The notes under the pieces were generated by a model. That model worked only from the letters and a program-made list of their open reading frames with translations. It was not told the origin of the DNA and did not search any database. A program made the translations under genes and the position numbers. A stretch of DNA of 64,000 bases, taken from Monarcha castaneiventris obscurior (lineage: Eukaryota; Chordata; Aves; Passeriformes; Monarchidae). The stretch covers positions 23,546,001 through 23,610,000 of the forward strand of contig JAMPIT010000059.1 of the NCBI GenBank assembly GCA_026261815.1. Direction: 5' to 3'. This document shows positions 53,701 to 58,731 of this stretch, piece after piece; position 1 is the first letter of the stretch, and each line of letters opens with the position of its first letter.

Positions 53701-54787
53701 TGCTTTCTGCTGTTATTCATCCTTTCAAATCCAATTAATAAAGCTATTAGAAGTCAAGTCAAAACAAGCAAAGAGGTGAGTCTTCATGCAACATTTAGCA
53801 ACCTTTCCAAAGGTTGCTGTGAAAATAAGAAGATTACATTAGTTCTAAGGAGTCATTCACGGGAAGAAAAATTCTATCAGGCTATTGAGTTCATGACACT
53901 TGAAAGGCTGGAAGGTATTAAGAGGAAACATCTTGTACTCTTGCCGAGTTTTTATTCTTTCTGAATCATTAGCACATACCCACTCCGCTTATTTGTTTTC
54001 TTTTGCAGGTTGAAAGAAGATAAATCTCTAAGATATACTTAGAGCCCTCCCCGAGAATGAGGTTAATAAAAGCTATTTGGGGGGGCAGGGAGGGGGTAGT
54101 GAGGAAGGGTTCTAGACAAAAAATTTGGTGGGAGGGTGCAACGGGAGGCACAGAATGAACTGAAGGTCAAAGTCTCAAAAGTGGAGAAATGAGGAACCCA
54201 AAAGATAACCTGAAAAACAGAGACACCCCCAGCAGCACCTCTGCTCCCTGGAAGCAGTCAGAGGAGCTGGCTGATGGACATGGCAGGAAGGAAAATGCTG
54301 AGGTGGAGTAATCCTTGATCTGACCCATTCCTGTGCAGCTTGCTGAAGTGTCTTATGAGTTTATATTGTTGAGCACTATCTGTTTTCTGTGTACAACTCA
54401 GAACAGTTCCCAGTGGGAGAGCACTTACATCGACAAAAGTGTGTGTGTTGATAGATTTGACAGTGGGCCTGCAGGCTGAATGGGTTGTGATGAGAAAGGT
54501 GATTTGTCTGCACCAAAACAGGATCTTCTGTCTTAGAAAAGAAAATAATGTACAGAACTCTGAAGGTAACTAAGGTGGATGTGTAAAGGTTTTCCTTGGT
54601 TATGCAGGTACCTGTTACAAGTGGTTGATATGCCTAGCCACATATTTTCAGGCCTTTTTTTGATTGCTTGGCTTTTTTACAGACCAGTAAGTAAAAGTTG
54701 CTCAGTGACTCAGAGAGGTCAGTTCATGTTAACATCTGCGGAAAATGTGTGAAATAGCCAAGATAGTAAAAAGGATATAGCTGGATA
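50786..54787. other. Unique AT-rich DNA left of the provirus
   Basis: About 4 kb with no recognisable gene. Slightly GC-richer patches at 52500-52740 and 54200-54340 have no recognised identity. A G-rich run at 54079-54109 is listed separately. Confidence 0.5.
54079..54109 (+). other. Potential G-quadruplex motif
   Basis: G7-CA-G3-A-G5 followed further on by G3. Splitting the G7 gives four runs of three or more G with loops of 1-2 nt, which meets the usual quadruplex pattern. It lies about 700 bp from the provirus, outside it. Function is unknown. Confidence 0.5.
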
Positions 54788-54793
54788 TTCCAC
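54788..54793. repeat. Left target-site duplication of the provirus (TTCCAC)
   Basis: TTCCAC directly precedes the TG of the LTR at 54794 and is identical to the six bases following the other LTR at 61781-61786. A 6-bp duplication is what alpha- and betaretrovirus integrases usually make; gammaretroviruses make 4 bp. Confidence 0.95.
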
Positions 54794-54885
54794 TGTGGCT
54801 CTCTCGGACACGACACGCAGATTCAAACAGCAGGTAGCCGCAGGTCAGATCCAAGTCGAGGCCAAAAGAGAGAGAGCCTCCCACC

Positions 54886-54905
54886 TTTATTCTCTCACTT
54901 TTATA
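54886..54905 (-). promoter_or_regulatory. TATA box and AATAAA of the 3' LTR
   Basis: On the minus strand TATAAAAG (54898-54905) is followed after six bases by AATAAA (54886-54891). With transcription starting about 25-30 nt after the TATA box, AATAAA lies upstream of the start, in U3. It would therefore be present only at the 3' end of the RNA, where this LTR's copy serves as the polyadenylation signal. Confidence 0.75.
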
Positions 54906-54982
54906 CCTCTTCTAAAACAATCATACATTGGTGGATGAGGTTAACACCTCTAGCATTTTACAGGATAGGAATACAGTCTATC

Positions 54983-55007
54983 ACCTTTCTCCGCCTTGGA
55001 GAAAGGT
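54983..55007. repeat. Perfect 10-bp inverted repeat in U3 of the 3' LTR
   Basis: ACCTTTCTCC (54983-54992), a 5-nt spacer GCCTT, then GGAGAAAGGT (54998-55007). The same hairpin is conserved in the 5' LTR at 61625-61649. It could be a dimeric factor-binding site or an RNA hairpin near the 3' end of the transcript. Confidence 0.9.
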
Positions 55008-55138
55008 ATGAACACTGTCAGAACATTCAGTAAACATTCTTAGCCGGTTAGGAAAACAAGAGCTATGTTTATAGAAAGTGCATGAGAACTTCTACTACAA
55101 AGGCAAAAACATGGAGCACTGTGAAAACCAGGACGACA

Positions 55139-55157
55139 TCTCACCCTTTTTACCTTC
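55139..55157 (-). other. Polypurine tract adjoining U3
   Basis: In the element's sense GAAGGTAAAAAGGGTGAGA ends exactly at the U3 TG. It is the only purine-rich run next to the 3' LTR and is the expected plus-strand primer site. Two T interruptions make it imperfect. A T-rich run (about 55158-55184, element sense TTTTTC repeats) lies immediately upstream, the U-rich tract often found before retroviral polypurine tracts. Confidence 0.75.
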
Positions 55158-55192
55158 AAAAAAGAAAAAGAAAAAAGAAAAATGAACCATGT

Positions 55193-56413
55193 TCAATTTC
55201 TGCTTGTGGAAGGACCATCGGAGTGAACACTCACATCGTCTGCATCTGAGTCATCACTCGATGTTCCACCCACTTGATCACTTTCATTCTGGTCACGGTC
55301 TCCACCCTGCCTGTTGGCTGGATTTTGCCTCTGCGGTCGCAGGTCAGGACGGACACACTTTGCAGGTACCCAGCGCACCCCAGTATCTGTGGATACACAA
55401 GCATACCCGCGCCCCGAAGCAATCAGGTCATAGGGACCTTCCCACTGTTTGGTGACTAAATTTCTCACTCGAACCTTCGCTCGAGGCTGCTGTGCCTCAT
55501 CCGAAGCCTGCAATGAGAGATGATGGTTCAAAATGACAGGATTGTTAGAGTTCTGCGGTACCGTGAGGTGATTGAGGGTATACACGGCCTTTTCCAGCCG
55601 ACTGTGCGGGGTTTCACCCCGCATTCCCCGTTTTTGTTTTTGAAGCATCCGCTTCAGAGTGCCATGAGCACGCTCTACAATAGCTTGACCAGTCGGAGAA
55701 TGAGGAATACCAAACTTGTGTGACACACCCCACTGCTGCAGGAACTGCCTCACCTCTCTCGAGATGTAGGCCGGACCATTGTCCGTCTTTATAGTAGAAG
55801 GTATGCCTAGAACAGCAAAGGCCTGCCTCCAGTGGGCAACAGCATCGCGGCCCTTCTCTCCAGTGTGAGCAGAAGCCCACATGGCAGAGGAGCAGGTGTC
55901 CACCGTGACATGCACATACTTGAGCCGGCCAAATTCGGCAACTTGGGTGACGTCAGTCTGCCAAATCTCCAAGGCCCTAAGGCCCCTGGGGTTTACCCCC
56001 GCCGGCAAAGGCGCCGCAAGCGCGTGACAGTCGTCGCACGACTCGACAATGTCACGGGCCTCAGTTGGTGTCAACTGAAACTGCTTCTGCAGGGTATGTG
56101 CGTTCTGATGGAAAAACCCATGCGAGGCTTTGGCCTGCGCGAGTGTGTCAGGCTGAGGTGCCACCCACGCTGGGTTAGCCAACTTGTCAGCCCTCGCGTT
56201 ACCTTCCGCTATGAACCCTGGCAAATCGGTATGACTCCTTACGTGCAGAACATAGTAGGGATGAACCCGTTCCTGAATGACACACCACAGGGCCTCCAGC
56301 AAATGAAACAGATCAGGATTGCTGACCTCCTTCAAAACTGAATAACTCAATCGCTTTGCTATGTCGGCGACATAGGCGGAGTCGGTGACCAGATTGAAAG
56401 GTTGCTGGGAAAA
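55193..56413 (-). CDS. pol: pol, C-terminal part: end of RNase H plus integrase
   Basis: This is the continuation of the pol frame after the in-frame TAG at 56414-56416. It opens with the rest of RNase H, including TDSAYVADI and the late RSHTDLPGFIAEGNARAD segment with its catalytic Asp. Integrase follows. Counting from the Met at 56350: zinc-binding H81-X3-H85 and C105-X2-C108; catalytic core D133 (QTDVTQ), D190 (KTDNGPAY) and E226 (GQAIVERAHG), which is D,D-35-E; and a C-terminal SH3-like region ending in WVPAKCVRPD near 328-336. All catalytic residues are present. After residue about 345 there is a Gln/Asn/Asp-rich and then Ser/Asp-rich acidic tail (GGTSSDDSDADDVS) to the stop. Integrase inserts the viral DNA into host DNA. 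As this piece starts after a stop, it would be made only by readthrough of the TAG or from a copy without it. Confidence 0.92.
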   Translation of the reverse strand, partial: FSQQPFNLVTDSAYVADIAKRLSYSVLKEVSNPDLFHLLEALWCVIQERVHPYYVLHVRSHTDLPGFIAEGNARADKLANPAWVAPQPDTLAQAKASHGFFHQNAHTLQKQFQLTPTEARDIVESCDDCHALAAPLPAGVNPRGLRALEIWQTDVTQVAEFGRLKYVHVTVDTCSSAMWASAHTGEKGRDAVAHWRQAFAVLGIPSTIKTDNGPAYISREVRQFLQQWGVSHKFGIPHSPTGQAIVERAHGTLKRMLQKQKRGMRGETPHSRLEKAVYTLNHLTVPQNSNNPVILNHHLSLQASDEAQQPRAKVRVRNLVTKQWEGPYDLIASGRGYACVSTDTGVRWVPAKCVRPDLRPQRQNPANRQGGDRDQNESDQVGGTSSDDSDADDVSVHSDGPSTSRN

Positions 56414-57937
56414 CTATTGAAATGCCATAAGAGCAGCCCTCAGTTCAACCAATTGGGCTGAGCCAACCTCATGACCTTCCAGAACCTGCCACTCAGATCC
56501 ATCCCTCCAAGTAACAATGGCCTTCCCGGTTCTACCTGAACCGTCAGTAAAGACAGTGGGTCCGTGCACCGGCTCCTGACTGTGTTTGGGTCTCAGAGAA
56601 ATCTCTGTGTGTTTCGCCACTTGCAGCAACTTGTGGCTAGGCAGATGATATGTGATCTGCCCTGAAAAACTCTCTAGAGCACTTTGCAGCGAAACACTGT
56701 TTGCAAAGCTCCAGTCAAAGTCCTCCCGCTGTACCGGCAGTACAATCTGTGCGGGGTCTGCACCCATCAATTGCAAACATCGTTGCCTGCATTTGACTAT
56801 CAAGCGAGCAATCAGCTCAAACAATGCAGTCGCCGTCTTCTGCGGCTGATGGGGCAAGAAGACCCATTCCAGGACGTGCAAAGGATCGGACCATTCGTCA
56901 CTCCATTGGCCAATGATACCTGTGGGATGCAAATCTGGTGTGGTAATGAAAACAGTGACATCAACGGAGGGATCAATGCGATAAACCTGTCGAGCAGAAA
57001 CAGCTCGCTGCACCTCCTCCAGCACCCGACGTGCCTCTGGGGTCAACGTGCGAGGTGATTTCAAATCAGGGTCTCCCTTCAACAAATCAAATAAAGGAGA
57101 CAATTGTGCCGTGGTCAGTCCCAAATACGGACGTAACCAAGCAATGACACCCACCAATTTCTGGGCATCATTCAGCGTCTTCACTGATTGCACAAATTGC
57201 ACCTCTTGGTGTCGAACTGTACGTTCCAAAATTTTGACCCCCAAATATCTCCAAGGAGGTTGTTGCTGAACTTTTTCTGGAGCCACCTGCAGCCCGTGCG
57301 AATGCAGAGCATCGAGCAACTGAGGCTGAATCCTCAGCAGCTCATCCTGGGTGGACGCAGCCACCAATATGTCATCCATATAGTGATAAAACTGAGCATC
57401 AGGAAACTGCCTGCGAACTCCAGATAAGGCTCTGGCCACATACATCTGGCATATGGCCGGTGAATTCCGCATCCCTTGGGGAAGCGTCCTCCATTGATAT
57501 CTCTGTGCCGGTCCAGCATTGTTAATTGCTGGCACTGTGAAAGCAAATTTTGGCCTATCGTCGGGATGTAAAGGAATTGAAAAGAAACAATCCTTTAGAT
57601 CCACGACGAGGATCGGCCAGTCTGCCGGAAGCATGGTGGGCGACGGCATTCCAGCCTGCAGCGTCCCCATGCTCTCCATTACAGCATTCACCTTCCTGAG
57701 GTCCTGCAACAATCTCCATTTCCCAGACTTCTTTTTGATGCAGAAGACAGGTGTGTTCCAGGGACTGGTAGAAGGTTCCAGATGGCCCTGGTCCAATTGC
57801 TCCTGAACCAACTTATGAAGGGCTACCAGTTTATCTCTGGGTAGGGGCCACTGATCTTGCCAGATGGCCTTGTCCACCAGCCACCGTATAGGAGGCGTGG
57901 AACAGTCTGTGCCCTTCACCGCAGTGGCCCCTAGCAA
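56414..57937 (-). CDS. pol: pol, N-terminal part: reverse transcriptase and start of RNase H (ends at premature TAG)
   Basis: Entered by a -1 shift from pro at GGATTTT (57937-57943). Numbering from the Met at 57964 in the same frame: the RT fingers with SPWNTPVFCIKKKSGKWRLL (67-86), the first catalytic Asp in VDLKDCFFSIPL (D122), the LPQGMRNSP motif (161-169), and the catalytic YMDD at 195-198. The connection domain follows, then RNase H begins at VFTDGSGRTGK (TDGSG 473-477) with the second acidic residue at VELRA (E507). The frame stops at a TAG at 56414-56416, in the middle of RNase H, and resumes in the same frame straight afterwards. The product copies viral RNA into DNA in the cytoplasm. 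RT motifs are intact; RNase H is split. Apart from this one stop the whole pol frame is open for about 2.7 kb, so the mutation looks recent or the stop may be read through. Confidence 0.94.
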   Translation of the reverse strand: MLGATAVKGTDCSTPPIRWLVDKAIWQDQWPLPRDKLVALHKLVQEQLDQGHLEPSTSPWNTPVFCIKKKSGKWRLLQDLRKVNAVMESMGTLQAGMPSPTMLPADWPILVVDLKDCFFSIPLHPDDRPKFAFTVPAINNAGPAQRYQWRTLPQGMRNSPAICQMYVARALSGVRRQFPDAQFYHYMDDILVAASTQDELLRIQPQLLDALHSHGLQVAPEKVQQQPPWRYLGVKILERTVRHQEVQFVQSVKTLNDAQKLVGVIAWLRPYLGLTTAQLSPLFDLLKGDPDLKSPRTLTPEARRVLEEVQRAVSARQVYRIDPSVDVTVFITTPDLHPTGIIGQWSDEWSDPLHVLEWVFLPHQPQKTATALFELIARLIVKCRQRCLQLMGADPAQIVLPVQREDFDWSFANSVSLQSALESFSGQITYHLPSHKLLQVAKHTEISLRPKHSQEPVHGPTVFTDGSGRTGKAIVTWRDGSEWQVLEGHEVGSAQLVELRAALMAFQ

Positions 57938-58731
57938 AAATCCGTCCCGATTCGCACCCCCCATGCAGCCAGAACATCCCTCCCCCAGAGGTTAGTAGCA
58001 GTCTCAGTAACATAAGGCCTAATCACGGCCAGTTGTCCCTCTGAGTTCGTGATCATCACAGGCTTCTGGCTCACGTAGCAGCGCTTCGTGCCTCCCAACC
58101 CCGCGATAGGCGTCCCCACCGGGTCCAATGGCCACTGGGGAGGCCAAGCAGCGAGAGAGAGGATCGTGACGTCCGCACCGCTGTCGAGAAGCCCACGGAG
58201 GGAGATCTCGGGCGGCGTAGCTGCAGTGATGGACAGGGTGCACCGCATCTCAGGACGTTTTCCAGTCAAGACAGCAGTCCAATGAACCTGAGGGGGTCCA
58301 GTGGAACCAAAACCGCCGTCTCCCCGTGACCTCGATTCTGTCCTGGAAACAGAGGACTTAAAAGGAACAAGTTGAGCAATGCGAGCCTTTTCAGGAATCG
58401 TAACCGGGGGGGTGGGTGTGGAGACCATAGCATAAATGCGTCCCGTGTAGTCTGCATCAATGAGCCCCTGATGCACAATGATACCCTGAACGGTGGCACT
58501 AGACCTGCCCATGAGAAAGGCACTCATGCCACCACCCAAGGGACCAAAAGCATCCAAAGGGACCTTGTGTATCCCGGAAGAGTCCAGGACTACCGTTTCT
58601 GCCGTGCAGACATCCACACCTGCCGAGCCGCTGGTGCTGGCCTTAAGTCGGCCTAGCAAACCTCCATCGGCTGCGGGCTTTGAGGAGATACTTGTGTCTG
58701 AGCACGTCTCCCCCGCGTGCTCCGCACCCCA
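57931..58731 (-). CDS. pro: pro: dUTPase fused to retroviral aspartic protease
   Basis: Entered by a -1 shift from gag at GGGAAAT (58731-58737); the frame is open from a Met at 58821. Numbering from that Met, the dUTPase part has all five conserved motifs: SAGVDV (66-71), GRSS (105-108), GLIDADYTGRI (119-129), ARIAQLV (146-152) and the Gly-rich RGDGGFGSTG (166-175). It hydrolyses dUTP so that little uracil enters viral DNA. The protease follows with LLDSGADVTIL (211-221, active-site DSG), a GLGG flap-like loop (241-244) and GRDVLAAWGV (280-289). Protease matures Gag and Gag-Pol. dUTPase before protease in the pro frame is the betaretroviral order. The frame ends seven residues after GVR; no G-patch domain, present after protease in many betaretroviruses, is visible. 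No internal stop or missing catalytic residue was seen. Confidence 0.95.
   Translation of the reverse strand, partial: WGAEHAGETCSDTSISSKPAADGGLLGRLKASTSGSAGVDVCTAETVVLDSSGIHKVPLDAFGPLGGGMSAFLMGRSSATVQGIIVHQGLIDADYTGRIYAMVSTPTPPVTIPEKARIAQLVPFKSSVSRTESRSRGDGGFGSTGPPQVHWTAVLTGKRPEMRCTLSITAATPPEISLRGLLDSGADVTILSLAAWPPQWPLDPVGTPIAGLGGTKRCYVSQKPVMITNSEGQLAVIRPYVTETATNLWGRDVLAAWGVRIGTDFC
57937..57943 (-). promoter_or_regulatory. pro-pol -1 ribosomal frameshift site (GGATTTT)
   Basis: In pro frame the codons are ..G GAT TTT, ten bases before the pro TAG (57931-57933). The pol frame is -1 relative to pro and overlaps it here. The heptamer is the same type as the GGAUUUA used at pro-pol in mouse mammary tumour virus. 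A downstream pseudoknot was not modelled. Confidence 0.8.

Larger units (their letters stand above)
54794..55138 (-). repeat. 3' LTR of the provirus
   Basis: 345 bp with TG...CA ends (TGTCGTCCTGG...GAGAGCCACA in the element's sense). In that sense U3 runs from 55138 down to the TATA box (TATAAAAG, 54898-54905); AATAAA follows at 54886-54891, and U5 ends at 54794. It is identical to the 5' LTR except for G at 55017. Confidence 0.98.

Noticed and set aside
55139..55192. Hidden env remnant between pol and the 3' LTR
   Set aside because: Only 54 nt are present, made of a T-rich run and the polypurine tract.
55832..56341. 169-codon plus-strand open frame
   Set aside because: Antisense to integrase, which has all its catalytic residues on the other strand.
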